A DNA stretch of 64,000 nt from contig JAQBNO010000097.1 of NCBI GenBank assembly GCA_028288485.1, forward strand, positions 1 through 64,000. Direction: 5' to 3'. Source of the DNA: Segetibacter sp. (GTDB lineage: Bacteria; Bacteroidota; Bacteroidia; Chitinophagales; Chitinophagaceae). The position numbers and the translations under genes are program-made. Shown here in pieces: positions 46,794-57,502 of the stretch (its first letter is position 1; every line of letters begins with the position of its first letter). The notes under the pieces were generated by a model. It had not been told where the DNA came from. It ran no database searches and saw only the letters and a program-made list of their open reading frames with translations.

Positions 46794-47993
46794 TTAGTTT
46801 TCCTGCTTCGTTAGCATTTCTTTCTTAAAATGCTCCCAAAAGCCATCAAAAGATTCATCCTCATTTTTTGACCACTTCGCCAACCTCGATCTCATTTTTT
46901 CATTTCGCTCCTGTTCAGTGGAAGCAAAAAATTCTTTAATAAAAGCTTCATCTTTTTCCTTTGCAAGTTGGTTATACATTTCCTTTAGATCTCTCTCTTT
47001 CATTTGGTTGCTTTGACCAATCTCCCTTTCCGTTTCCTCCGTCCACCGTACTTTTTCATCGTAAGTGCCGGCTGGTAGCAGCGTTTTAGCAAGAACTGGC
47101 ATCAGTTCTATCAACATTAAGATAATCACTATTAAAATATACCTCCATTGAAGGGCGGAGTTTTTGCTCACAAGGTTATTTAATGCTTCTATTCTTGTTA
47201 AAAAGCCGTTATTCAACAATCCGGCATACACCTGGTTTTCCTTGCTTATAATTGAATTAATTGAGCTGAGGTTACTATCAATAGAAACAATATTTGGCTT
47301 AAGAGTTGAAGAAAGGTGGTTAAACTCACTGTCAAGCTTTTCGTATTCCGCCTTTTTTGCAAGAGCGATTTTATGAATACCTACTTTCCCGGTTCCACCC
47401 GTTCCATCTATTTCTGCCACGAACTGGTTCCGCGAATTTGTTACTTCATTATATTTTGTATCTAGCTTGCTCTGAAGTTCTGCTCGTTGACGGTTCAATA
47501 CTTTTTTCTGTGGATTGTATAAAGAATCTAACTCCATCTGCTTTGCCCGCTTTCTTACTTCGTTATCCAACGACGCCTGTAATTTAATTTCTTTGTCAAA
47601 CATGAACAAAATAGCAGGCTGAGCCATAAAAGTTCCGAGAGTTATCGCCAAAATACTTCTTAAGAGTAATGGAGCAACTTTGTTTCTATTGAACTTGTTC
47701 ATTCCTTTTATAAGAGCACGGTCGATAGTAAGAATTATAAGACCCATAAACAGCCCTAGCAGTACAGATACTAACCAGTTATTAGATATCGTACTCCAAA
47801 AATACGTCCATGCTAACGTGGCAAAACTCCAGGTCGCTAAAACCGTAGTACCGATAATCCTATACCTGTTTCTGTCTACAACGCAAGAAACCAACAGCTC
47901 TTTTTCCGCGGTACTTAACCACCATAAAAATTCATCCCACATTGTCGGAACATACTGTTCCCTCTGCGAAAGGGAAGAAATACTTTTTCGCAT
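46794..47993 (-). CDS. DUF4407 family membrane protein
   Basis: 399 residues. An N-terminal cytosolic WWLSTAEKELL motif is followed by membrane helices at about 46-66, 73-94 and 108-132. A long periplasmic coiled region (about 135-280, with repeated Lys/Glu/Leu heptads) follows, then a fourth helix (about 282-303) and a charged cytosolic tail. This matches DUF4407, a Bacteroidota and actinobacterial family with no known function. The final acidic and basic tail could bind partners. It is divergent from yidC. The N-terminal MRKSISSLSQREQ is the natural start. Confidence 0.82.
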   Translation of the reverse strand: MRKSISSLSQREQYVPTMWDEFLWWLSTAEKELLVSCVVDRNRYRIIGTTVLATWSFATLAWTYFWSTISNNWLVSVLLGLFMGLIILTIDRALIKGMNKFNRNKVAPLLLRSILAITLGTFMAQPAILFMFDKEIKLQASLDNEVRKRAKQMELDSLYNPQKKVLNRQRAELQSKLDTKYNEVTNSRNQFVAEIDGTGGTGKVGIHKIALAKKAEYEKLDSEFNHLSSTLKPNIVSIDSNLSSINSIISKENQVYAGLLNNGFLTRIEALNNLVSKNSALQWRYILIVIILMLIELMPVLAKTLLPAGTYDEKVRWTEETEREIGQSNQMKERDLKEMYNQLAKEKDEAFIKEFFASTEQERNEKMRSRLAKWSKNEDESFDGFWEHFKKEMLTKQEN

Positions 47994-48226
47994 GCTTATA
48001 AATTGATAAATAAATAAATGGTGGTTGAAGAGAGAATAGCTCTTTATGAATTTACTACCGAAAATTAGGACGGTATTTTAAACCTAATACAAAGTGTTTA
48101 GTTTTTATCTATTGTTTAACTAACAGTTTTACTTAAAAATATGCAAATTTAACGGTAGAAATGCATTAACAACATTAAGAAGCTATGGTAAATGCAGCCT
48201 TCCTCCCTACCTATTCTTCAAATCCC

Positions 48227-48234
48227 TACCTTTG
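48227..48234 (+). promoter_or_regulatory. -7 promoter element for yidC
   Basis: TACCTTTG in CTACCTTTGCC, 21 nt before the ATG at 48256. It is identical in 11 bases to the fabH box and supports the ATG start over the TTG at 48232. Confidence 0.5.
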
Positions 48235-48255
48235 CCGCCTAATTTTTATATTGAT

Positions 48256-50112
48256 ATGCAGACTGATAAAAATACGGTCATCGGCTTTGTGTTGATTGGA
48301 ATTCTCTTTATTGGTTATTTCTGGTTTACAAATAAACAGCAACAAGTTCTTTTACAGGAAAAAACACGACAGGAAGATTCAATTGCAAGGGTAAAAGCAG
48401 TAGCCGCTCCTGTTGTCGATACTGCAATAGCAAAACTCGACTCTATGAGAAGAGATTCGGCGAATAAACTGCAGGCGGCCGGAAATTTTCAAAACGCGGC
48501 CACCGGAATAGAACAGCTTACAGTTATCGAAAACGAACTGATAAAAATCACTTTTTCAAATAAAGGAGCTCAACCAAAAAGTGTTGAGTTAAAAAAATAT
48601 AAATCTTACGATAGTACTAACGTAATATTAGCCGGTTCAGCATCCGACAACATTTCTTATAACATTAATACCGCTGCTAATAGCTCGGCACCTACAAGCA
48701 GTTTATTTTTTAATGCAGCTGTCGTTACTAAAGAAGCTGGTGGAAGGCAGGTAATTACATACAATTTACCTGCTGCTGACGGGCAAAGTATAAGCCACCA
48801 GTTTGTCGTCAAACCCAATGATTACATGGTCGACTGGAATATCGGACTGAATGGTGCTGACCGGTTGGTTTCAGGAAATTCCATGACTTTTAACTGGCAG
48901 GTGCAAGCGCATAAACAGCAAAGCGATATCACCTATGAAAGAACACAATCGAGGCTTTGTTATGTAGAAGACAATAGTTACGACTTTACCAATGCTGCTA
49001 CCGGGGCCACCGAAGCTTTTGAAAAACCGGTTAACTGGGTCTCAGTTAAACAACAGTTCTTTAATTCTACTTTAATTTCTAAAAACAACTTTAGCTCCGG
49101 CGAAATAAGTATTACAGTTCCTGAAGATACCAGTAGAATAGTAGGTAAAGCAGTTGCTAATATGAAAATACAACTACCCGCTGCTGCAAATACAACTGTA
49201 CCTCTCGCCTTATATTACGGACCCAACGAGTTCGATGTACTTAAAAAGTACAATTTAAAAATGGAAAGTATTGTTGACCTCGGTTCCGGTATATTTTCAT
49301 TTGTCAAATATATAAACAGGTACATCATAATGCCTGTATTTAATTTCTTTGCCGGCTTTATCAGTAATTACGGATGGGTTATTGCACTACTTACTATATT
49401 CATCAGGCTCGTTACTTCTCCACTCACTTACACCAGCTACTTAAGTGGAGCCAAAATGAAAGTGCTTCGTCCCGAACTTGATACGCTGAAAAAGAAATTC
49501 GGCGATGATCAGCAAGGATTTGCAATGCAGCAAATGAAACTGTTCAGGGAAGCAGGTGTTAATCCTTTAGGTGGATGTATACCAGCCTTGCTACAAATTC
49601 CTATTTTCTTTGCTTTGTATAGTTTCTTTAATTCAGAAATTGCACTGAGGGGGAAAAGTTTCTTATGGGCAAAGGATCTTTCTTCATACGACGTGTTTGC
49701 TCATTTACCTTTTTCAATTCCTTTTGGTTTTGGAGATCATATCAGCTTATTTACATTAACAGCTGTAATAACCAGTTTCCTTATTTCTATTTACAACATG
49801 AGTATGACTCCTGACCAGGGAAATCCGGTTATGAAGTACATGCCTTATTTTTTCCCTTTTATATTGTTGTTTATATTCAACCGTCTACCCTCGGCGCTAA
49901 CCTGGTATTATACAGTATCCAACGTTATTACACTGATACTTCAATTTATTATACAGAACTATATTATTAACCACGATAAAATACTGGCTAAAATTGAAGA
50001 GACGAGAAAAAAACCAAAAACGAAATCAAAGTGGCAGCTGCGCTACGACCAGATGATGGACTCACAAAAAAAAGTGCAGGATTTGAAGCAACGTACGGGT
50101 AATAAAAAATAA
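48256..50112 (+). CDS. yidC: Membrane protein insertase YidC
   Basis: 618 residues from ATG 48256; an upstream in-frame TTG at 48232 lies inside the -7 box and would not be transcribed. YidC inserts proteins into the inner membrane with or without Sec. Residue 9 onward has the first helix (VIGFVLIGILFIGYFWF), followed by a large periplasmic beta-supersandwich, then the conserved core with SNYGWVIALLTIFIRLVTSPL, AGVNPLGGCIPALLQIPIFFALYSFF and the later helices near 500-560. A basic tail ends KKVQDLKQRTGNKK. The long periplasmic domain is typical of Gram-negative forms. Confidence 0.96.
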   Translation: MQTDKNTVIGFVLIGILFIGYFWFTNKQQQVLLQEKTRQEDSIARVKAVAAPVVDTAIAKLDSMRRDSANKLQAAGNFQNAATGIEQLTVIENELIKITFSNKGAQPKSVELKKYKSYDSTNVILAGSASDNISYNINTAANSSAPTSSLFFNAAVVTKEAGGRQVITYNLPAADGQSISHQFVVKPNDYMVDWNIGLNGADRLVSGNSMTFNWQVQAHKQQSDITYERTQSRLCYVEDNSYDFTNAATGATEAFEKPVNWVSVKQQFFNSTLISKNNFSSGEISITVPEDTSRIVGKAVANMKIQLPAAANTTVPLALYYGPNEFDVLKKYNLKMESIVDLGSGIFSFVKYINRYIIMPVFNFFAGFISNYGWVIALLTIFIRLVTSPLTYTSYLSGAKMKVLRPELDTLKKKFGDDQQGFAMQQMKLFREAGVNPLGGCIPALLQIPIFFALYSFFNSEIALRGKSFLWAKDLSSYDVFAHLPFSIPFGFGDHISLFTLTAVITSFLISIYNMSMTPDQGNPVMKYMPYFFPFILLFIFNRLPSALTWYYTVSNVITLILQFIIQNYIINHDKILAKIEETRKKPKTKSKWQLRYDQMMDSQKKVQDLKQRTGNKK

Positions 50113-50187
50113 AGTTTCTAATCCACCGTCAGTTTAAAATTCGTAACGCATTTTATGGGCCCAGTTCTATTGCTACTATGAATCATC

Positions 50188-50207
50188 GTTGCGTCGCACT
50201 CTTTTAC
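50188..50207 (+). repeat. Interspersed 20-mer repeat R15 (B type)
   Basis: GTTGCGTCGCACTCTTTTAC, one mismatch from the B consensus, preceded by AATCATC as in R19. Confidence 0.86.
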
Positions 50208-50263
50208 TGACGATTCAATACGGGACGAAGCAAAATTTAAGATCTTTTTTAAACATAAAGTAG

Positions 50264-50291
50264 AGCCGGTGCATCTCGCATCGGCTTTTTT
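50264..50291 (+). terminator. Rho-independent terminator downstream of yidC
   Basis: Stem AGCCGGTGC / GCATCGGCT (9 bp with one G-T pair, 5-nt loop) followed by T residues, 150 bp after the yidC stop and 42 bp before the next gene. Confidence 0.75.
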
Positions 50292-50332
50292 ACCTATTAT
50301 TGGCACAATATTCGACTTCCTAAAGAATTATT

Positions 50333-50971
50333 ATGAAAAAGGGATTTTTGTCAATTGCACTTATAGTTTCAGCTTATTCTCAAGTTTTTGCACAGGAAGC
50401 AAAGGTGATCTCAGACTGTATCATCTTATACAAGGTGTCGGTGGAGGATTCAAAAGCCGATTCGCAGTTTGTGAAAGCAATGAGAGGAACTACCAAAGTG
50501 GTTTACATTAAAGGAGCAAAAAGCAGGAGCGACTTAATTACACCCCGTTTCAAACAAACAACTTTGTTTGACGAAAAATCTGATAGTACTATTATTCTGA
50601 GGGAATTAGGTAATACTAAATACATTTCATACCTAACAAGCACTAAAAGAACGGAACAAAATAAGAAATACGAGGGAATACAGTTTAACCCGACAACAGA
50701 TAAGAAAACGATTCTGGGGTATGAATGTAAAAAAGTGGTAGCAAAATTAGGGGACGGCTCTACTTATAATGTTTATTACACAACTTCCATTATACCATCA
50801 AATAAAGAATACGAATACCAGTTTAAAGATTTGCCCGGCTTTGTGTTGGAATACGAAGCGGAATCGGAAGACGGAAAAACAAAGATTAGTTATACTGCGG
50901 CACAAATTACTTTAGTGCCGGTACCGGTTGCAAGGTTTGATATCCCAAAAAGTGGATATAGAGTTCTTTAA
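50333..50971 (+). CDS. Secreted GLPGLI-like family protein
   Basis: 212 residues. Signal peptide about 1-20 (ending QVFAQ). The C-terminal half has GYECKKVVAKLG and the motif-like FKDLPGFVLEYEAE, a variant of the GLPGLI signature found in Bacteroidota. YTAAQITLVPV follows. The family is exported to the envelope or beyond and has no settled role. It converges on the small minus-strand gene with a 20-bp gap. Assignment to GLPGLI is by resemblance of the LPGF block, not certain. Confidence 0.65.
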   Translation: MKKGFLSIALIVSAYSQVFAQEAKVISDCIILYKVSVEDSKADSQFVKAMRGTTKVVYIKGAKSRSDLITPRFKQTTLFDEKSDSTIILRELGNTKYISYLTSTKRTEQNKKYEGIQFNPTTDKKTILGYECKKVVAKLGDGSTYNVYYTTSIIPSNKEYEYQFKDLPGFVLEYEAESEDGKTKISYTAAQITLVPVPVARFDIPKSGYRVL

Positions 50972-50991
50972 TAAATTGGAAAGATAAGATT

Positions 50992-51339
50992 TTATCTTAA
51001 AGAGGGAGGCGCCGGAGCTTTAAATTTAGGAACAGAGATCTTATGAGTATAAGGATAAATATAGGTAGTGTTACCTTTTTCAAAACGCATAATAGAATTA
51101 ACGGTAATGTCGCCGTTTGCTTCCTTTTTCTGACTAAGAAAACGAGCACCTCTATAATCAAATCCAGCCCTTAAGGAGAACGGGCCGGTATTTTTATAAA
51201 AGTTCCTATTAAAGTTCTTTAACGAATATAAGTTTTCTGTTTTCTTTTTGGTGGAACCTGTAAACGACCCCATGGCTATATGAGTAGCACTTACCATAAG
51301 GAGTGCTATCATAATCTTCTTTATTTTTACCTCTTTCAT
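50992..51339 (-). CDS. Small exported protein of unknown function
   Basis: 115 residues from the ATG at 51339 (MKEVKIKKIMIALLMVS). Earlier ATGs at 51351 and 51363 add only a few residues before the hydrophobic signal, so the start is uncertain. The signal-like stretch ends near SATHIAMGS. The mature part is basic and strand-like (FSLRAGFDYRGARFLSQKKE, IMRFEKGNTTYIYPY), ending in KAPAPPSLR. No family is recognised. It is divergent from the TPR gene and convergent with the GLPGLI-like gene. Confidence 0.55.
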   Translation of the reverse strand: MKEVKIKKIMIALLMVSATHIAMGSFTGSTKKKTENLYSLKNFNRNFYKNTGPFSLRAGFDYRGARFLSQKKEANGDITVNSIMRFEKGNTTYIYPYTHKISVPKFKAPAPPSLR

Positions 51340-51493
51340 CGTCGTAGTCATTTTACAACACAAATTTAGGATTTTTTTGAATATTTAACAACTTTTTATC
51401 CTGATTATTTTAGACGAAAAAAAATTAAAAAAGTTACAAAAGAAATTTGTTTTATTTCTCAGTAATCTTAACTTTCATTATCAGACAGAAAAA

Positions 51494-52915
51494 ATGGGCG
51501 AAAATTCATACAGAGAAGATAAAGAAGAAATGAGAGAACTGCTCAGGCAGTACGAAAACTTAAGGTCGGGGCGGCAGCATGCCTTTCTTGAAGAAGAAGC
51601 ATTTGAACGAATAATCGATTACTTCGACGAAAAGGACGAGTTGTTAAAAGCCATGGAAGCAGCAGATATAGGCATAGAGCAATTTCCATTTTCCTCAGTT
51701 CTAATGATCAAAAAAGCCGACTTGTTGCTTGCCGGCAGAAAGTACTGGGATGCATTGGAAATTTTAGAAAGAGCAGAACTTTTTGATAGTAACGACATCA
51801 ACCTTTTCATTTTAAAAACAGATGCTTACCTGGCACTAGATCAACAAAGTAAAGCCGTCGAGTTGTTAGAAGCAGCCCTGCTACAATTTGAAGGTGACGA
51901 AAGGATTGAATTGTTGTTTGAACTCGCAGACGTTTATGACGATTACGAAGAGTTTGATAAAGTATTTGACTGCCTTAAACTGATTTTAGAAGAGGAACCA
52001 ACCAATGAAGAAGCGCTGTACAAGATTTGTTTCTGGACCGATTTCACCGGCAGGAACGAAGAAAGTATTACACTGCACTTACAAATCATTGAAGAGTTTC
52101 CTTATAATGAATTGGCTTGGTTCAACCTCGGAGCGGCCTACCAGGGATTGAAGCTGTACGAAAAAGCAATCGACGCTTACTTATATGCAGTCACTATTGA
52201 TGAAAAGTTTGACTATGCGTACCGCAACATGGGCGACGCGTATTTGCGCTTAAGAAAATTTAAAGAAGCTATAGAAGTTTTAGAAAAAGTACTTGAACTA
52301 AGCCGGCCTGAAGATGTGATATATGAAGCAATCGGACATTGTTACCATAAACTCGGCAACTTTGCCCAGGCTCGCTTCAATTACCGTAAAGCGTCTCATT
52401 TAAACCCGGAAGACAGTAAGCTATACTATAAAATGGCTTTAACTTATATCAACGAAGAACAATGGGAAAGCGCAGTAAAACAGCTTGACAGCGCTATGAG
52501 AATACAGAAAACGTTGCCCGAATATAACCTGGCAATGGGCGAGTGCAAAATGCAGCTTAAGCAGTTTAAAGAAGCGATACAATACTTTGGAAACGTGGTA
52601 AGAACCCGACCCAAAAGTGTAGCCGGATGGGAAGCACTGATACGCTGTTTGTTTAAAGCTGAGTTTTATGAAGAGGCGCTGGAACAATGCGTCGCTGCAT
52701 TAAAAATAACGGAAGGGAAAACGCTATTCATCTATTATTTCAGTGCGTGCTTATTTGCTTTAAAGAAAACTAAAGAAGCAATATTGCATCTTGAAAAAGC
52801 GATAGAACATTCTCCGAGGCAGGTTAAAAAGCTAATAGACCTACATCCTGCTATTTTGCAAAATCAACAGGTGGTTGACTTGATTGCACGATATAAAAAA
52901 GGGAAAAAGCTATAG
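51494..52915 (+). CDS. Tetratricopeptide repeat protein
   Basis: 473 residues. About ten consecutive TPR-like units run from about residue 65 to the end, with the classic pattern (A/L)xxNLGAAYQGLKLYEKAIDAY, AYRNMGDAYLRLRKFKEAI, GHCYHKLGNFAQARFNYRKA and LAMGECKMQLKQFKEAIQYF. No signal peptide, membrane helix or enzyme domain is seen, so it should be a cytosolic scaffold for protein contacts. The acidic N-terminal 60 residues may hold a separate helix pair. The gene is followed by a perfect 27-bp inverted repeat. Role is unknown. Confidence 0.88.
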   Translation: MGENSYREDKEEMRELLRQYENLRSGRQHAFLEEEAFERIIDYFDEKDELLKAMEAADIGIEQFPFSSVLMIKKADLLLAGRKYWDALEILERAELFDSNDINLFILKTDAYLALDQQSKAVELLEAALLQFEGDERIELLFELADVYDDYEEFDKVFDCLKLILEEEPTNEEALYKICFWTDFTGRNEESITLHLQIIEEFPYNELAWFNLGAAYQGLKLYEKAIDAYLYAVTIDEKFDYAYRNMGDAYLRLRKFKEAIEVLEKVLELSRPEDVIYEAIGHCYHKLGNFAQARFNYRKASHLNPEDSKLYYKMALTYINEEQWESAVKQLDSAMRIQKTLPEYNLAMGECKMQLKQFKEAIQYFGNVVRTRPKSVAGWEALIRCLFKAEFYEEALEQCVAALKITEGKTLFIYYFSACLFALKKTKEAILHLEKAIEHSPRQVKKLIDLHPAILQNQQVVDLIARYKKGKKL

Positions 52916-52941
52916 CGCCAATTAAAACAAAATAAGAAAAT

Positions 52942-53012
52942 CTTGTACCAACGGCTTCATTGCAACCTGTTAATTCTACATGAATAGGTTGCAATGAAGC
53001 CGTTGGTACAAG
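52942..53012. repeat. Perfect 27-bp inverted repeat (17-nt loop)
   Basis: Arms 52942-52968 and 52986-53012 are exact reverse complements, beginning CTTGTACC and ending GGTACAAG. The right arm is continuous with repeat R16. No T tract follows on the plus strand; the minus strand would end in an A/T-rich tail. Confidence 0.85.
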
Positions 53013-53025
53013 TGAGTGACACAAC
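53006..53025 (-). repeat. Interspersed 20-mer repeat R16 (A type, exact), fused to the hairpin
   Basis: The minus strand reads GTTGTGTCACTCACTTGTAC, the exact A consensus. Its last seven bases form the end of the 27-bp inverted repeat. Confidence 0.9.
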
Positions 53026-53154
53026 GTTGTTGAGAGAAGAACTCTTGCTCCTCTCCTAAAAAAAACTAGCATCACAAAACTTCAGCGTAGCATATTAAAC
53101 CCCACTCTTAGAAGTAAATCTAACTACATGTCCCGTAAATTGAATTGCTTTACC

Positions 53155-53162
53155 TACTTTTG
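53155..53162 (+). promoter_or_regulatory. -7 promoter element for efp
   Basis: TACTTTTG matches TAnnTTTG, 47 nt before the efp ATG. No TTG is visible at the -33 spacing. Confidence 0.4.
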
Positions 53163-53209
53163 CGGCTCTTAGAAAAGTTCTGAAAAAATTTGAAATAACC
53201 TTTATTTTT

Positions 53210-53773
53210 ATGGCAACAACAGCAGACATAAGCCGTGGAATGATCTTGAAATTAGACGGTAGCTTGTATACAGTAATTGAATTTGGACAGAATAAAACAG
53301 CACGTGCTGCAGCCAAATTCTGGGCAAAATTAAAAGGACTTGATAATAATCGTTCAATCGAACATACATGGAACAGTGGCGACACAGTGTACCCTGTTCG
53401 GGTAGAAAAGAAACCGTACCAGTTCTTATATAAGGATGAAAGTGGGTACAACTTTATGGATAATGAGAGTTTCGAACAAATCTCGCTTGCTGAAACCATG
53501 ATTGATGCACCGCAGTTTTTGAAGGATGGCCAAGAGGTTGCTGTTTTAATAAATACAGAAACGGATCAGCCAATGAGTGTTGAACTTCCTGATAAAATTG
53601 TTATGCTGGTCACATATAGTGCACCCGGTCTTAAAGGAGATACAGCTACAAGAACATTGAAACCGGCAACTGTAGAAAGCGGTGCTACTGTAATGGTTCC
53701 ATTGTTTGTAAATGAAGGTGAGCTGATCAGAATTAGTACAAAAAGCGGGGAATACGTAGAAAGAGTTAAATAA
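53210..53773 (+). CDS. efp: Elongation factor P, arginine-tip type
   Basis: 187 residues, normal length, with the KOW-like N-domain and two OB domains. EF-P rescues ribosomes stalled at polyproline. The tip loop, usually KPGKG with a modified lysine, reads EFGQNKTARAAAKFWAKLKG here. Aligned to the lysine form the modified position is Arg32. NKTAR resembles the NKSGR tip of EarP-dependent EF-Ps, which are rhamnosylated on Arg32. The C-terminal EPGLKGDTATRTLKPATVESGA-like segment (APGLKGDTATRTLKPA) is intact. No earP-like gene lies in this window. A strong terminator follows. Confidence 0.95.
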   Translation: MATTADISRGMILKLDGSLYTVIEFGQNKTARAAAKFWAKLKGLDNNRSIEHTWNSGDTVYPVRVEKKPYQFLYKDESGYNFMDNESFEQISLAETMIDAPQFLKDGQEVAVLINTETDQPMSVELPDKIVMLVTYSAPGLKGDTATRTLKPATVESGATVMVPLFVNEGELIRISTKSGEYVERVK

Positions 53774-53797
53774 GAATTTCAACCTTATTTTTTACCT

Positions 53798-53830
53798 AAT
53801 AAAGCAGCCAGGGCTGCTTTATTTTTTTTA
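53798..53830 (+). terminator. Rho-independent terminator of efp
   Basis: Stem AATAAAGCAGC / GCTGCTTTATT with a CAGG loop, then a run of T, 25 bp after the efp stop. Confidence 0.92.
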
Positions 53831-54307
53831 TACTTTCCCTTTTTATTCGAACGAACACTCCCACAGCAATAGATAGGGGCGGCGAGCGTTATCACTCTTA
53901 TAATTGCTTATTATGCCCTTTTTACCTTCATTTTAGATTCGGTACGACGTAATTCACCGGCATTTTATCTGAAAATTGTGGTGTGTACGGTGATGGCCCG
54001 ATTTTTTAATACAAAAGATAACCTAAAAAGTTTGTTATAATGTTTTATTTGATAAATGGCGGAGTTATACTAATGTTATTACTATTCTTTTCTGCTCTTT
54101 CTGTTGAATCTAAAACTTCCAAACTTTACACCACTACCAAAACCGTTTCGGGATTAATTAGTAATTGCCGTATTTATTGCAGGCAGTTACTTAAAAAGTG
54201 ATAGCCCGAACAGAAGGTTCAGGCTATAGGTTCTCGACAATTATTTCTCAAGTTGTCTTTTGTATTTTAATCAATACTCATTTCGTGTTATCTCCTATGC
54301 ACGCGCT
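53831..54307. other. Convergent gap between efp and pyrG, about 480 bp
   Basis: Holds the pyrG terminator candidate at 54193-54227. No repeat copy, gene or RNA is otherwise visible. Confidence 0.5.
54193..54227 (-). terminator. Terminator candidate of pyrG
   Basis: On the minus strand AGCCTGAAC / GTTCGGGCT pair over 9 bp (one T-G) followed by CACTTTTTAA. It lies 81 bp past the pyrG stop. Confidence 0.6.
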
Positions 54308-56075
<1,768 letters not shown>

Positions 56076-56202
56076 CGCAATTCATTATTCAACCTTTAAT
56101 GCCGCCAGAATTTGCATAACCAGTGTTGCAAGCAACAGTAAGTAACATATTTGAATTAGAATAAAGGGCTTAGACGGGAACGAGTAAACTCATCCTGAAT
56201 TT

Positions 56203-56222
56203 AGGTTTATTTTAATAAACCT
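56203..56222. repeat. Perfect 20-bp palindrome
   Basis: AGGTTTATTTTAATAAACCT has 9-bp arms around TT, in the gap between proC and pyrG. Confidence 0.5.
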
Positions 56223-56658
56223 GACCGAGGAGACTAAAAAAATTCCTGAGGTCACACAAACGTACTGCAATTTTACGGGTCAAAAAAAATTCCTCAAAAA
56301 TCTTAACTAACAAGGCCGTAAATTGTTAACAACTAAAATTCCCCAAGAAGAATCGTACAGTGCTTTTTTTAGTTGGTGCTTTTTATAACCGCCGTATTCG
56401 CAGGATATACCTTAAAAAACAAATATTACCTGAAAAACGATAATAGCTGTGTATTATACTCCCTGGTTAGCCACAGAAGTAAGAGATATATTTACATTAG
56501 AAGTGCTGCAAAGGAATTTGCAGGCTTAAATAAACCAACCCTGATATTTGGCCAAAGTGACGGCGACGTCGTGGAAGCACCCGTTTTGTCGGGCAACGAT
56601 GACGCGAGAAATGAGACGCCGGTACCAGGAAACCTATTAAAACTATATAGAGTCTAAG

Positions 56659-57459
56659 CTACATATCGGTAGTTATCTTCTTATAGCTGGCGGTCAGTCC
56701 TTTAATCAAGGATGAGCTGAAACCCTGGTGCTCCATTTCGTTTAGGCCCGCTATCGTGCAGCCCTTAGGTGTTGTTACCTTATCAATTTCCTGCTCGGGA
56801 TGCGAGTTGTGTGTTAATAATAGATCTGCAGCACCCTTTACTGTTTGAGCGGCTATTAAAGAAGCCACGGCAGCACTAAAACCAATTTCTATCCCACCCT
56901 GGATATTTGCCCTTATGTAACGCATGGCATAAGCTGTACCACACGCCCCTAATACTGTTGCTGCGTCCATGAGTTTTTCATCGATCGTTATCGTTTTACC
57001 CATTTGGTCGAAAGTTCGCTCTACGTACTGAATTTCTTCCTGCGTCGCATTCTGGTTACAGATGCAGGTCATGCTTTCACCGATTGCAATAGCAGTATTA
57101 GGCATAGCTCTAAAGACGGGTATTTGCTTTTCGATAAAAGAGTATATGTCCTTGATATAAATACCGGTAACAACCGAGACAATCATGTGGCGAGCTTCTT
57201 TCAGGGCAGGCCTTATGCCAAGCAATACTTCCTGCACCTGGAAAGGCTTGACAGCAATAATTATTACATCCCCAAAATGAGCAGCTTCGTTGTTATCGCT
57301 GCTAACATTTGCGCCTTTATCTTTCAGAGATTGGAGTGCATTGATGTTGCGCCGGGTGATCATAATATCTGCAGGAGAAATAAAGCTGCTGCTAATAAGC
57401 CCTTCGGCAATGGCTGTACCTAAATTTCCTCCGCCTATAATTGCTATTTTTTTGTTCAT
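56659..57459 (-). CDS. proC: Pyrroline-5-carboxylate reductase
   Basis: 266 residues. ProC reduces pyrroline-5-carboxylate to proline with NAD(P)H. The Rossmann start is AIIGGGNLGTAIAEGL, followed by IIAVKPFQVQEVL, VSVVTGI, FRAMPNTAIAIGESMT and the family C-terminal block SLIAAQTVKGAADLL with VTTPKGCTIAGLNEME. Length is normal. It lies 43 bp downstream of hldD on the same strand, so the two may share a transcript. Confidence 0.95.
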   Translation of the reverse strand: MNKKIAIIGGGNLGTAIAEGLISSSFISPADIMITRRNINALQSLKDKGANVSSDNNEAAHFGDVIIIAVKPFQVQEVLLGIRPALKEARHMIVSVVTGIYIKDIYSFIEKQIPVFRAMPNTAIAIGESMTCICNQNATQEEIQYVERTFDQMGKTITIDEKLMDAATVLGACGTAYAMRYIRANIQGGIEIGFSAAVASLIAAQTVKGAADLLLTHNSHPEQEIDKVTTPKGCTIAGLNEMEHQGFSSSLIKGLTASYKKITTDM

Positions 57460-57502
57460 AAATAATTTACCATTCTTCCAATAACCTTGGTTTTCAATTT
57501 AA

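Noticed and set aside
56373-56657. Plus-strand frame of 94 codons with a hydrophobic start, between pyrG and proC
   Set aside because: It opens only at TTG right after a stop, has no family resemblance and ends 1 bp from the convergent proC stop. It is not excluded, but support is too weak for a gene call.
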